A stretch of 64,000 bases of DNA from Stenotrophomonas bentonitica (GCF_013185915.1 NZ_JAAZUH010000001.1:1488001-1552000), one strand, 5' to 3'; counted from the stretch's first letter, positions 9,213 to 18,912 are shown. Translations and numbers: made by a program. The notes: generated by a model from the sequence alone, not told the origin.

Positions 9213-10834
9213 CCATTGCTGATCGGGTAACGCCGCTCGCGCCCGAACGCGCGGCGCGACACCTTCGGCCCCGGTGCGGCCTGGTGGCGCTTCCACTCGC
9301 TGGTGCGCACCAGCCGCAGCACGCGGTCCACCACTTCGGCGGCATACCCCGCCGCCACGATCTCCTCGCGCGACTGTTCCTGGTCCACGTAGCGGTACAG
9401 GATGCCGTCCAGCACATCGTAGGCCGGCAGCGAGTCCTGGTCGGTCTGGTTGGCGCGCAGCTCGGCCGATGGCGGGCGGGCGATCACCGCCGGCGGAATC
9501 ACCGGGGCGCCGCCGACCGTGTTGCGCCACTTGGACAGGCCGAACACTTCGGTCTTGTACAGATCCTTCAACGGCGCGTAGCCGCCGCACATGTCGCCGT
9601 AGATGGTGGCGTAACCCACCGCGTATTCGCTCTTGTTGCCGGTGGTGAGCAGCAGCCCGCCGAACTTGTTGGACAGCGCCATCAGGATCACGCCGCGCGC
9701 GCGCGACTGCAGGTTCTCCTCGGTGACATCCGCTGCCTGGCCTTCGAACATCGGGCCCAGCGCGGTCATCAGGCCTTCGAACACCGGTTCGATCGACACC
9801 GCTTCCAGCTTCACGCCCAGCGCGCGGCACTGCTCGGCGGCCAGGTCGTTGGACATGTCCGCCGTGTAGCGCGAAGGCAGGCGCACCGCCGTGACGTTGT
9901 CCGCGCCCAGCGCGTCCACCGCCATCGCCAGCACCAGCGCCGAGTCGATGCCGCCGGACAGGCCCAGCCACACCTTCTTGAAACCGTTCTTGCCGCAGTA
10001 ATCGCGAATGCCCCGGGTGACCGCGCGCCAGGCCAGCGCGTCCATGCTTTCGTCGCCGTCGTCCATCCACTCGCGCGGCAGGAAGCGGCGGCTCTCGGCG
10101 TCGTAGTCCACCACCAGCCACTGGTCGGTGAACGCGGCCGCAGCGGGGTGCACGGTGCCGTCACCATCGGCCACGACCGAGGCGCCGTCGAACGTCAGTG
10201 CGTCCTGCCCGCCCACCATGTTGAGGTACAGCAGTGCCGCACCGCTTTCGCGGGTGCGCTCGGCCAGCAGCGCATCGCGCTGGGCGTGCTTGCCGCGCTC
10301 ATACGGCGACGCGTTGGGAATCACCACCAGCTCGGCGCCATTGCGCACGGTATCGGCCAGCGGTTCGGGGAACCACAGGTCCTCGCAGACCAGCACGCCC
10401 ACCGGCACGCCCTTCAGCTCGAACACACAGCTGCCGCCGTCCGGGTCGATGTCGAAATAGCGGCGCTCGTCGAACACCGCGTAGTTGGGCAGTTCGCGCT
10501 TGCGGTAGGTGTGCAGGATCCTGCCGTCGCGCAGCACGTTGGCCGCGTTGTACACCACCGCCCCGGTCGCCTCGGGCCAACCGACCACCGCGGTGATGCC
10601 GTGGGTGCTGGCCGCAATGCGGGCCATGGCCTGCTGGCAGTCGTACAGGAAGCGCGGGCGCAGCAGCAGGTCTTCCGGCGGGTAGCCGCTGATCGCCAGT
10701 TCCGGGAACACCACCAGCTCCGCCCCGAACTCATCGCGCGCCTCGGCGATCATCTCGATGATGGTGTCGGTATTGCGCTCGACCGCCCCCACCGGGAAAT
10801 CGAACTGGGCCATCGCAATGCGGATCGAGGTCAT
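9200..10834 (-). CDS. nadE: glutamine-dependent NAD+ synthetase
   Basis: Product of 544 aa; the start at 10834 gives MTSIRIAMAQFDFPVG. The N-terminal nitrilase-type glutaminase domain shows the Glu-Lys-Cys triad in FPELAISGYPPEDLL, YRKRELPNYAVFDERRYF and VGVLVCEDLWFPE. The C-terminal synthetase domain has the pyrophosphate loop GLSGGIDSALVLA plus LTTGNKSEYAVGYATIYGDM. It converts nicotinate adenine dinucleotide, ATP and glutamine to NAD+. The gene stands alone and converges on the kinase-like gene. Confidence 0.95.
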   Translation of the reverse strand: MTSIRIAMAQFDFPVGAVERNTDTIIEMIAEARDEFGAELVVFPELAISGYPPEDLLLRPRFLYDCQQAMARIAASTHGITAVVGWPEATGAVVYNAANVLRDGRILHTYRKRELPNYAVFDERRYFDIDPDGGSCVFELKGVPVGVLVCEDLWFPEPLADTVRNGAELVVIPNASPYERGKHAQRDALLAERTRESGAALLYLNMVGGQDALTFDGASVVADGDGTVHPAAAAFTDQWLVVDYDAESRRFLPREWMDDGDESMDALAWRAVTRGIRDYCGKNGFKKVWLGLSGGIDSALVLAMAVDALGADNVTAVRLPSRYTADMSNDLAAEQCRALGVKLEAVSIEPVFEGLMTALGPMFEGQAADVTEENLQSRARGVILMALSNKFGGLLLTTGNKSEYAVGYATIYGDMCGGYAPLKDLYKTEVFGLSKWRNTVGGAPVIPPAVIARPPSAELRANQTDQDSLPAYDVLDGILYRYVDQEQSREEIVAAGYAAEVVDRVLRLVRTSEWKRHQAAPGPKVSRRAFGRERRYPISNGYKG

Positions 10835-10888
10835 GGGTGCGGCCTGTGGATGCAGTGGCCCATTGTAACGCTGGTGGTTTGACCGGTA

Positions 10889-10933
10889 CGAACAGTGCGG
10901 GACCGCCTGGGTCGGCCAACGGCCGACGTTACC
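10889..10933 (-). repeat. REP-like palindrome (SMAG family variant)
   Basis: On the minus strand it reads GGTAACGTCGGCCGTTGG followed by CCGACCCAGGCGGTCCC. It is closely similar to 56038-56085. The head is GTAA instead of GTAG. Confidence 0.6.
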
Positions 10934-10981
10934 GGACTGGGGACTCGGCCGGGGGCCATGAATCAGGCGCTGCGCATCCCC

Positions 10982-11129
10982 GGTAGGTCGGTCCCCAGAC
11001 GACTGCCGATAACGGTGATCGGTGCAAGTGACGCATGAACCTCGTCGGAGAAGCGCGCGACCCCAGTGACGGTCATGCGTCCCAGCTTCGATCATTGCTG
11101 TCGGCGGTCGTCTGGGGACCGACCCTACC
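10982..11129. repeat. large inverted repeat, 27-bp outer arms
   Basis: Left arm 10982-11008 begins GGTAGGTCGGTCCCC; right arm 11102-11129 is its near-perfect reverse complement. Shorter inner complementarities are also present (CGATC.., GACGCATGA / TCATGCGTC). The GTAG-type head at both outer ends suggests a REP/SMAG dimer or a small non-autonomous element. With the palindrome at 10889 it accounts for most of the gene-free stretch 10835-11220. Confidence 0.7.
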
Positions 11130-11220
11130 AAATCAGCCTCTGCGCGCGTCAAACCTGAAAGCGCCGGCATCGCTCGTACCGTATCCAAGGCGAGGGTGAT
11201 CGTCCTATTGGAGGTGCGTT

Positions 11221-11364
11221 GTGAAAAGCATTATCGAGTCCCTGCGCGATGACCTGGCTGCGCTGCAGGAAACGGGGGCAGTCAGCGACGAGACTGTGCG
11301 CGTATTCGATGCGCGGTGCCTTCCACGGGAAATTTCGAACCCCGAAAACAAACAACGCCCCTGA
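11221..11364 (+). pseudogene. truncated HigA/XRE-type antitoxin remnant
   Basis: A GTG start with strong Shine-Dalgarno (TTGGAGGTGCGTT) opens a 47-codon reading frame: MKSIIESLRDDLAALQETG then AVSDETVRVFDARCLP. From memory this is the N-terminal segment of small HTH antitoxins of the HigA2/NadS type, which normally continue with a helix-turn-helix of about 60 more residues. Here the frame runs into the terminator at 11347 and stops. No toxin gene is beside it. I infer a decayed toxin-antitoxin module. Confidence 0.5.
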
Positions 11365-11382
11365 CGGGGCGTTGTTTGTTTC
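11347..11382. terminator. bidirectional intrinsic terminator downstream of sucD
   Basis: A long palindrome (AACAAACAACGCCCC / GGGGCGTTGTTTGTT, four-base loop) has T-rich sequence on either strand. It lies between convergent sucD and the antitoxin remnant. Confidence 0.85.
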
Positions 11383-11385
11383 TGG

Positions 11386-11417
11386 CTACGTAAAGCCAGG
11401 CAGGGCCTGGCTCTACC
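11386..11417 (-). repeat. SMAG/REP palindrome
   Basis: The minus strand reads GGGTAGAGCCAGGCCCTGCC and then TGGCTTTACG. It has the GTAG head and a GC-rich palindrome. Confidence 0.75.
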
Positions 11418-11435
11418 CGTAAGGCGCGTTGCGCC

Positions 11436-12311
11436 TTACTTGACCAGCTTGGCGATGGCGGCGCCCAGGTCGCCCGGGGAGCGGACGGTGACGACACCGG
11501 CGGCTTCCATGGCGGCGAACTTGCCTTCTGCCGTGCCCTTGCCGCCCGATGCGATCGCACCGGCGTGGCCCATGCGCTTGCCGGCCGGAGCCGAGGCGCC
11601 CGCGATGAAACCGACAACCGGCTTCTTCACGTGGTTCTTGATGTACTCCGCACCGGCTTCTTCAGCGTCGCCGCCGATTTCGCCGACCATGATGATGCCT
11701 TCGGTCTGCGGGTCTTCGTTGAACAGCTTGAGGCAGTCAACGAAGTTCAGGCCGTTGATCGGGTCGCCGCCGATACCGATGCAGGTCGACTGGCCCAGGC
11801 CCACTTCCGTGGTCTGCTTGACCGCTTCATAGGTCAGGGTGCCCGAACGCGACACGATGCCGATCTTGCCCGGCTTGTGGATGTGGCCCGGCATGATGCC
11901 GATCTTGCACTCGCCCGGGGTGATCACGCCGGGGCAGTTCGGCCCGATCAGCACGGTGTCCGGATGCGAACGGGTCAGCACGTTCTTCACGCGCAGCATG
12001 TCCAGCACCGGAATGCCTTCGGTGATGCACACGATGACCTTGATGCCGGCAGCCGCAGCTTCCAGGATCGCGTCAGCCGCGTACGGCGGCGGGACGTAGA
12101 TGACCGACGCGTTGGCGCCGGTGCTCTGCACCGCATCGGCCACGGTGTTGAACACCGGCAGGTCGATATGGGTGGTGCCGCCCTTGCCCGGCGTCACGCC
12201 GCCAACGACCTGGGTGCCGTACTCGATCATCTGAGTGGCGTGGAAGGTGCCCTGCTGGCCGGTGAAGCCCTGCACGATCACCTTGGTGTTCTTATTGATC
12301 AAAACAGACAT
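11436..12311 (-). CDS. sucD: succinate-CoA ligase [ADP/GDP-forming], alpha subunit
   Basis: Product of 291 aa and normal length. The N-terminal CoA-binding fold has [19 protein letters not shown]. The phosphohistidine is in [21 protein letters not shown]. It forms the alpha-beta enzyme with SucC and interconverts succinyl-CoA and succinate with substrate-level phosphorylation in the TCA cycle. It follows sucC by 21 nt in one operon, with a bidirectional terminator behind it. Confidence 0.96.
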   Translation of the reverse strand: MSVLINKNTKVIVQGFTGQQGTFHATQMIEYGTQVVGGVTPGKGGTTHIDLPVFNTVADAVQSTGANASVIYVPPPYAADAILEAAAAGIKVIVCITEGIPVLDMLRVKNVLTRSHPDTVLIGPNCPGVITPGECKIGIMPGHIHKPGKIGIVSRSGTLTYEAVKQTTEVGLGQSTCIGIGGDPINGLNFVDCLKLFNEDPQTEGIIMVGEIGGDAEEAGAEYIKNHVKKPVVGFIAGASAPAGKRMGHAGAIASGGKGTAEGKFAAMEAAGVVTVRSPGDLGAAIAKLVK

Positions 12312-12332
12312 TGTTTTTCCTTCGGTGTCGGA

Positions 12333-13502
<1,170 letters not shown>

Positions 13503-13718
13503 GCGTCACCGTGGGAATAGGAACGACCGCACGCACGGACCGCGGCGGGCCCACTATTGTGGACGACCCAGCCGCGTGGCGCAAAGACACGGCCCCCCAA
13601 CGGCCGCCCCGGCCAGTTTTCCAACGCCATTCAGGCAGTTGCGAGCCCCACCCGACCCGCCCCCCGGGGTCGTGAATGGGCAAACTGCGCAGCTTCGGGC
13701 CATACTGGCCGGACCAAC

Positions 13719-13745
13719 GGTAGAGCCGGGCCCTGCCCGGCTGCA
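13719..13745 (+). repeat. SMAG/REP palindrome upstream of pilS
   Basis: GGTAGAGCCGGGCCCTGCCC followed by GGCTGC. It lies 34 nt before the pilS start, so it is probably transcribed with the pilS leader. Confidence 0.85.
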
Positions 13746-13778
13746 CCACCACCCGACAGCCAGAAGGGGAGTTCCGGC

Positions 13779-15392
13779 GTGTCACCCAGCGCTTCATTGA
13801 TCGACCGCATCGAGTCCCTGCCGAAGCGGGAGCTGTACTTCTTTGCCCTGTACCGGGTGCTGATCGCCGCGGTCATTGCCGCCCTGCTGTTCAGCCCGTT
13901 GAGCGGAATGGTGGGCGAATCCACCCACCCCGAACTGGCCGGCGTGGTCAGCGTCAGCTACCTGGTGATCTCGCTGATCATCCTGGTCATCGGCCGCAAC
14001 GACCGCTGGCTGCGCCGCACCGTGGTCACCAGCCTGCTGGTGGACATCACCGCTACCGTCCTGCTGGCCCACGCGCTGCCCGGCGCGAGTGCGGGCCTGT
14101 CCATGGCCCTGCTGTTCAACATTGCCGCCGCCGCCACCCTGCTGCCGCTGTCCTGGGGCATGGCCATTGCGGTTACCGCGGGCGCCGCTACCGCCGGCGA
14201 GTACGCCTGGAACCTGCTGGAAACCGGCCAGCCCACCCGCACCCTGGCCGAGCTGGCCATGTTCATCACCAGCTTCCTGGCCCTGGCCTTCGTCAGCTAC
14301 CAGGTGGGCAACCGCGCCCGCCGCAACCAGCAGCTGGCCAACCAGCGCGGCGACGAAGTGGCCAACCTGTTCCAGATCAACGAACTCATCATCCGCCGCA
14401 TGCGCACCGGCGTGCTGGTGGTGGACGCGGGCAACCGCATCACCCTGGCCAACGAAGCGGCCTCCACCCTGATCGGCGACAACGAAGGCAACAGCGGCAC
14501 CGGCCAGCTCGAACTGGGCAGCGCCGCGCCCGACCTCAGCCGCCGCCTGCAGCGCTGGCGCAATGGCTGGAGCAACGAAGAAACCCCGCTGCAGCTCTCG
14601 CCCGACCAGCCCGAAGTGCAGCCACGTTTCGCCCGCCTGCTGGCCGGCAGCGACCTCACCATCATCTTCCTGGACGACTCCAGCGTGGTCTCCCGCCGCG
14701 CCGAGTCGCTCACCCTCTCGGCCATGGGCCGGTTCTCGGCCAGCTTGGCCCATGAAATCCGCAACCCGCTGGCCGCCATCAACTACGCCGCCCAGCTGCT
14801 GGAAGAGTCCACTGCCATCGGCGACACCGACCGCCGCCTGCTGCAGATCATCCACCAGCAGTGCCAGCGCACCAACGGCATCGTCGAAAGCGTGCTCGGC
14901 CTGGCCCGGCGCGAGCGGGCCAACCCCGAAAACCTGGACCTGGCCGCCTTCGTGCGCCGCTTCGTGCTGGAGTACAAACAGAGCCTGACCCTGGAAACGG
15001 ACAGCATCGAGCCGATCATCAACGAATCGTCCGTGCATGGCCTGGTCGACCCGCGCCACCTGCACCAGATCCTCACCGTGCTGGTCCACAACGCCCTCAA
15101 GTACGGCCGCACCGGCCAGGACCCGGCCCGGGTGCGCCTGCGCGTGGCCCGCCAGGACCGCTCGGCGGTGATCGACGTGATGGACCGCGGCCCCGGCATT
15201 CCCGAAAGCGTGGCCCAACAGCTGTTCCGGCCGTTCTTCACCACCTCCGAGCACGGCACCGGGCTGGGCCTCTACATTGCCCGCGAGCTGTGTCGCGCCA
15301 ACCAGGCCAATCTTGAATACGTGTCCGTGCCGGCCGGCGGTGCCTGCTTCCGGCTGGTCCTGCTGGGCCCGCACACAATGCTGCCGCAATGA
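13779..15392 (+). CDS. pilS: two-component sensor histidine kinase of type IV pilus expression
   Basis: Product of 537 aa. The GTG at 13779 is chosen because it follows AGAAGGGGAG at good spacing and lies after the SMAG repeat. Six membrane spans fill residues 20-185. A PAS-like segment (INELIIRRMRTGVLVVDAGN) follows, then the H-box SLAHEIRNPLAAINYAAQLL, an N-box (VLVHNALKYG) and G-boxes (DRGPGIPES, GTGLGLYIARELC). It autophosphorylates and passes phosphate to PilR, encoded 64 nt downstream. In Pseudomonas PilS senses PilA in the inner membrane; the same is likely here. Confidence 0.93.
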   Translation: MSPSASLIDRIESLPKRELYFFALYRVLIAAVIAALLFSPLSGMVGESTHPELAGVVSVSYLVISLIILVIGRNDRWLRRTVVTSLLVDITATVLLAHALPGASAGLSMALLFNIAAAATLLPLSWGMAIAVTAGAATAGEYAWNLLETGQPTRTLAELAMFITSFLALAFVSYQVGNRARRNQQLANQRGDEVANLFQINELIIRRMRTGVLVVDAGNRITLANEAASTLIGDNEGNSGTGQLELGSAAPDLSRRLQRWRNGWSNEETPLQLSPDQPEVQPRFARLLAGSDLTIIFLDDSSVVSRRAESLTLSAMGRFSASLAHEIRNPLAAINYAAQLLEESTAIGDTDRRLLQIIHQQCQRTNGIVESVLGLARRERANPENLDLAAFVRRFVLEYKQSLTLETDSIEPIINESSVHGLVDPRHLHQILTVLVHNALKYGRTGQDPARVRLRVARQDRSAVIDVMDRGPGIPESVAQQLFRPFFTTSEHGTGLGLYIARELCRANQANLEYVSVPAGGACFRLVLLGPHTMLPQ

Positions 15393-15456
15393 CGCGCTAC
15401 CCTGCGGGCGTCAAGTATTTGTCGTTTTCAACCGCTCTCGGCTATCTTCCCCCCAT

Positions 15457-16842
15457 ATGAACGAAAACCGCAGCGCCCTCGTCGTAGACGACGAACGCGA
15501 CATCCGCGAACTGCTGGTACTGACCCTGGGCCGCATGGGCCTGCGCATCAGTACCGCAGCCAATCTCGCCGAAGCGCGCGAGCTGCTGGCCAGCAACCCG
15601 TACGACCTGTGCATCACCGACATGCGGCTGCCCGACGGCAACGGCATCGAGCTGGTCACCGAGATCGCCCAGAACTACCCGCGCACCCCGGTGGCCATGA
15701 TCACCGCCTTCGGCAGCATGGACCTGGCGGTGGAAGCGCTGAAGGCCGGCGCGTTCGACTTCGTCAGCAAGCCGGTGGACATCGCCGTGCTGCGCGGCCT
15801 GGTCAAGCACGCGCTGGAACTCAACAACACCGAGCGCCCCGCCCCCGCCCCGCTCACCAGCGACACCACCGCCCGCCTGCTCGGCGAATCGGCCGCGATG
15901 GACGGCCTGCGCGCCACCATCAGCAAGGTCGCGCGCAGCCAGGCGCCGGTGTACATCCTGGGCGAATCGGGCGTGGGCAAGGAGCTGGTGGCACGCACCA
16001 TCCACGACCAGAGCGCACGTGCCCCGGGCCCGTTCGTGCCGGTCAACTGCGGCGCCATTCCGTCCGAGCTGATGGAAAGCGAATTCTTCGGCCACAAGAA
16101 GGGCAGCTTCAGCGGCGCGCATGCCGACAAGCCCGGCCTGTTCCAGGCCGCGCATGGCGGCACCCTGTTCCTGGACGAAGTGGCCGAACTGCCGCTGCAG
16201 ATGCAGGTGAAGCTGCTGCGCGCCATCCAGGAGAAGTCGATCCGCCCGGTGGGTTCGGCCACGGAAGTGGCGGTGGACGTGCGCATTCTTTCGGCCACGC
16301 ACAAAGACCTGGGCGACCTGGTGGAAGACGGGCGCTTCCGGCACGACCTGTATTACCGCATCAACGTGATCGAACTGCGCGTGCCGCCGCTGCGCGAGCG
16401 TCGCAGCGATCTGCCGCAGCTGGCCGCTTCGATCCTTGCCCGCCTGGCGCGTACGCATGGCCGCCCTACCCCGCTGCTGGCGCCCTCGGCGCTGGAAGCG
16501 ATGGGCACGTATCACTTCCCCGGCAACGTGCGCGAGCTGGAGAACATCCTGGAGCGTGCGCTGGCGTTGGCCGAGGGTGACAGCATCGGCGCCGGCGATC
16601 TACGCCTGCCGCAGCCGGGCGCTGCGCGGCAGACCGGTGCGGCGGTTGCGCACCATGAAGAAGCCGTGGTGGATCTGCCCGCGGGCAGTGGCGCGCTGCC
16701 TTCGTACATCGAGCAGATGGAACGTACTGCGATCCAGAAGGCGCTGGAAGAGAACCGCTGGAACAAGACCAAGACGGCCGCGCAGCTGGGGATTACGTTC
16801 CGGGCGTTGCGGTACAAGTTGAAAAAGTTGGGGATGGATTGA
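15457..16842 (+). CDS. pilR: sigma-54-dependent response regulator of pilin transcription
   Basis: Product of 461 aa. The receiver domain has phospho-acceptor D55 (CITDMRLPDGNG). The AAA+ domain has Walker A GESGVGKE, the sigma-54 contact loop as GSFSGA (GAFTGA variant), Walker B GGTLFLDEVAELP and the arginine-finger region FRHDLYYRINVIELRVPPLR. A Fis-type helix-turn-helix (KTKTAAQLGITFRALRYKLK) ends the protein. It activates pilA from sigma-54 promoters; a fitting promoter is seen at 30754-30770. The accessory island starts behind this gene and separates it from pilB, which normally follows. Confidence 0.93.
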   Translation: MNENRSALVVDDERDIRELLVLTLGRMGLRISTAANLAEARELLASNPYDLCITDMRLPDGNGIELVTEIAQNYPRTPVAMITAFGSMDLAVEALKAGAFDFVSKPVDIAVLRGLVKHALELNNTERPAPAPLTSDTTARLLGESAAMDGLRATISKVARSQAPVYILGESGVGKELVARTIHDQSARAPGPFVPVNCGAIPSELMESEFFGHKKGSFSGAHADKPGLFQAAHGGTLFLDEVAELPLQMQVKLLRAIQEKSIRPVGSATEVAVDVRILSATHKDLGDLVEDGRFRHDLYYRINVIELRVPPLRERRSDLPQLAASILARLARTHGRPTPLLAPSALEAMGTYHFPGNVRELENILERALALAEGDSIGAGDLRLPQPGAARQTGAAVAHHEEAVVDLPAGSGALPSYIEQMERTAIQKALEENRWNKTKTAAQLGITFRALRYKLKKLGMD

Positions 16843-16881
16843 GGGAAGCGGCGGTGTGTTGCGCCGCCACGCACCGCGGAT

Positions 16882-16947
16882 GACACGCATGGCGTGTCAC
16901 TACCCCTGCCACGGTCGAACCGCGTAGCGACACGCCATGCGTGTCCC
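16882..16947. repeat. REP dimer with GTAG heads
   Basis: Two inverted copies, GACACGCATGGCGTGTCACTACC and its reverse complement type GTAGCGACACGCCATGCG.., face each other across about 19 nt. They lie in the gene-free stretch 16843-17369 downstream of pilR. Confidence 0.7.
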
Positions 16948-17006
16948 ACGCACCGCCCGACCCCCGCGCAAACCCACCGCCATCGCACCACCCGACACCC
17001 CGCTGG

Positions 17007-17026
17007 ACACGCGCGGCGTGTTTTTT
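17007..17026 (+). terminator. possible intrinsic terminator downstream of pilR
   Basis: The stem ACACGC / GCGTGT is followed by six T's. It is 165 nt behind the pilR stop, so its target transcript is uncertain. Between it and 17323 I see only AT-richer leader sequence with no convincing ORF. Confidence 0.5.
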
Positions 17027-17323
17027 CACCTCAAAACGCATGACGTGTACAACCCGTCCTGACCGCAACTCCGTCGCACTTCCGCAAAAACCCGTGCCGC
17101 TAGCGTCACGTGTTAGGCAATGCCTATCGAAACCCGCAAAACCAACAGAAACAATCAACTAGTCATCCAAGGCATCGCCACGCAAGGTGTGCCACGGAGC
17201 TTCAAATCTCCAAGTGTGAGCAAAATTATGGAAGTCCCATGTCGGGAGGGTGGCTAATACAAGACCCCTCAACGGGGGAAATACTCCACGCCGCATGCTC
17301 ACACGCGGATTTGAACCTCCCGG

Positions 17324-17348
17324 CTCCCTTGCCCTACCGGCAAGGGAG
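17324..17348 (+). promoter_or_regulatory. leader hairpin just upstream of the SymE-HigA ribosome binding site
   Basis: A 10-bp perfect stem (CTCCCTTGCC / GGCAAGGGAG, loop CTACC) ends about 10 nt before the Shine-Dalgarno TTGGAGGA. No T tract follows, so it is more likely a translation-control or mRNA-stability element than a terminator. SymE genes in enterobacteria are controlled at their 5' leader by an antisense RNA, which makes this position suggestive. Confidence 0.5.
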
Positions 17349-17369
17349 ATTTCCCCTTGGAGGACCGCC

Positions 17370-17918
17370 ATGCACATATCACGCCACACCCCCATGTTTC
17401 CCGAGCTCGGCATGCCCACGGCCGAACAACCGCGCCACTACACCGTGCGTGCGCACACCTACCCCTGGATGGACACCTTCGACGGCGGCCTCGTGCCCTG
17501 CATAGCCGCACACGGCAGCTGGTTGTACAACGCGGGGTTCAAGCCTGGCGCAAGGGTAACCGTGCAGGCAGTCGAGGGCCGGCTGATCTTCGACCTGGTG
17601 GACCCACCCAAAGAGCCCCGCCTGCGCCGCTGCAACGCGTTCGAAAAATACATCGCGGACCGCTACGAACCCAAGCCGGGACATGTCATCCACTACGAAC
17701 ACCCGGGTGTACTCGTCCGCGAGCACATCCTCGCCCCCATGGGCGCCTCAACCCAGGACTTCGCCCATGCCATCGGCGTCTCACAGGACTTGGCCGAATG
17801 CTTCTTGGCCGGCGACTACGACGTAGACATGGACCTGGCCGAGCGGCTAGCCCCCTTCGCCAGCACCTCGCAGTGGTTCTGGTGGGAGCTGCAGCAGAAG
17901 TACCTCGCCCCCCGGTAA
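17370..17918 (+). CDS. SymE-like toxin domain fused to HigA-like helix-turn-helix antitoxin domain
   Basis: Product of 182 aa; the ATG follows TTGGAGGACCGCC. Residues 40-78 (AAHGSWLYNAGFKPGARVTV, EGRLIFDLV) match the SymE/AbrB-like core (GxWLxxAGFxPGxxVxV). Residues 111-180 (HPGVLVREHILAPMGASTQD, FAHAIGVSQ, FASTSQWFWWELQQKY) match the HigA/XRE antitoxin fold, including its typical opening HPG and closing W-LQ-Y. A basic linker lies between. SymE proteins are SOS-linked RNases or nucleoid-condensing toxins normally repressed by antisense RNA, while HigA proteins are DNA-binding antitoxins; one chain carrying both is unusual. It could be a self-neutralised toxin, a regulator that has reused the SymE fold, or a two-domain DNA-binding protein. 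Confidence 0.65.
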   Translation: MHISRHTPMFPELGMPTAEQPRHYTVRAHTYPWMDTFDGGLVPCIAAHGSWLYNAGFKPGARVTVQAVEGRLIFDLVDPPKEPRLRRCNAFEKYIADRYEPKPGHVIHYEHPGVLVREHILAPMGASTQDFAHAIGVSQDLAECFLAGDYDVDMDLAERLAPFASTSQWFWWELQQKYLAPR

Positions 17919-17963
17919 CGTCGGGCTCAACCGGTCACCGCACACCCGGGCCGCATCCCGCGA

Positions 17964-17989
17964 GGTAGAGCCGGGCCCTGCCCGGCTGC
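17964..17989 (+). repeat. SMAG/REP palindrome
   Basis: GGTAGAGCCGGGCCCTGCCC followed by GGCTGC, 45 nt behind the SymE-HigA gene. It also marks the end of the minus-strand small-gene train. Confidence 0.85.
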
Positions 17990-18029
17990 TCTGCGGGAGC
18001 CGATCACCTACCGCAGCCAGCGAAGTGTC

Positions 18030-18337
18030 CAGCGAAGACGGATCAAAGCCGTCCACCTCTACCGTCAGTAGAAGATCATACGAAGAGCCGGGACTGAAGA
18101 ATGACCTTACGGCAAGAGACTCACCTACTCGCGAACCAAATGCGGACCGTGGTTGGAGTGGCACGACACCCAGTCATTCTCTGCGTCAGAGGCGTACGTG
18201 CGCAGCACCGCTACAAACGCAAGAAGCCCCGCCGGGGATCCAGTGACGTTCCAGTGTTTGGCGCAATGGTTCAGGTCGTAGTAGAAACCGAGCTTCATCC
18301 AATCAGCCCCGTACCAATCATCTGAGAACTTCTTCAT
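18030..18337 (-). pseudogene. broken immunity-like gene (frameshift, probably internal deletion)
   Basis: The ATG at 18337 opens 70 codons (MKKFSDDWYGADWMKLGFYY, GSPAGLLAFVAVLRTYASD) that stop at HLVRE. In the next frame the sequence continues at once with SLAVRSFFSPGSSYDLLL and VEVDGFDPSSLD. From memory both halves belong to one protein family found beside Rhs genes in xanthomonads, so a frameshift near 18125, probably with loss of a middle segment, is inferred. Just upstream, an unassigned frame ends REVLSLVDDHYLSRGTSYV with its TGA overlapping this ATG (ATGA). That is the trace of a further gene in the operon (about 18340-18425). Confidence 0.4.
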
Positions 18338-18439
18338 ACGTATGACGTTCCGCGACTCAGGTAATGATCATCCACCAACGACAGCACTTCCCGCCCCTGC
18401 GCGCCTTCACCGCCGGCCAAGCTGCCTCAGGTCAAGGCC

Positions 18440-18667
18440 CTATCTGCGACGAATGAGAACAAGGTCCTGATCAGGGACAGGGTAATGGACCAGCCCGGCA
18501 TCGGGCGAGATGACCAATGTGCCCGCCGACAGGTATGACCAGTCTTCGACCAGGTAACCCTGTGAGTACTCCCCGGTATCGATTACCGCAACGACACTCC
18601 CTGCCATCTCTCCCCCAAGACTGACGTGATCTCCGAGTAAGACTTCTTGGCCATCGTAATACTTCAT
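18440..18667 (-). CDS. small protein, probable orphan immunity protein (paralogue of 21669-21959)
   Basis: Product of 75 aa (MKYYDGQEVLLGDHVSLGG, GLVHYPVPDQDLVLIRRR). It is a small, all-beta-looking cytoplasmic protein. It shares its plan with the gene at 21669: LGD/IGD-x-V-L start, G-x-VV-x-D in the first third, then G-L/M-VHYP near the end. From memory this family is common next to Rhs/T6SS toxins in xanthomonads, without known activity. It lies downstream in the Rhs train. Confidence 0.65.
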   Translation of the reverse strand: MKYYDGQEVLLGDHVSLGGEMAGSVVAVIDTGEYSQGYLVEDWSYLSAGTLVISPDAGLVHYPVPDQDLVLIRRR

Positions 18668-18676
18668 ACAAACCCC

Positions 18677-18904
18677 TCAAATGGCAAGGTGACTGATCGG
18701 AGCCACTCCGCAGGTGGGGAAGAGACATAAGCACCAGCTGGCTGCCAGAAGCACCGACGACTGCTTCGATTCTGATACCAGTGTCGCCAGGCAGGCGCCG
18801 GCAGTAGCGAGACTGACCTGGCGGAAGACCACAGCAAGGCAGAGCCCGGATCCACCCGGCCCATCTACCGCAGCCTGTGTACCACCACAGAGCCCGCCAG
18901 CCAT
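18677..18904 (-). CDS. possible tiny membrane protein, unknown
   Basis: A 75-codon frame with two hydrophobic stretches (LCLAVVFRQVSLATAGACLATLV and VLLAASWCLCLFPTCGVAPI; the first slightly longer than a span). It starts 8 nt after the gene at 18913 and ends 9 nt before the gene at 18440, so it fits the operon. The Shine-Dalgarno is weak. Another frame (18664-18864) is also open, so the coding frame is not certain. Confidence 0.3.
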   Translation of the reverse strand: MAGGLCGGTQAAVDGPGGSGLCLAVVFRQVSLATAGACLATLVSESKQSSVLLAASWCLCLFPTCGVAPISHLAI

Positions 18905-18912
18905 GTACCCAT

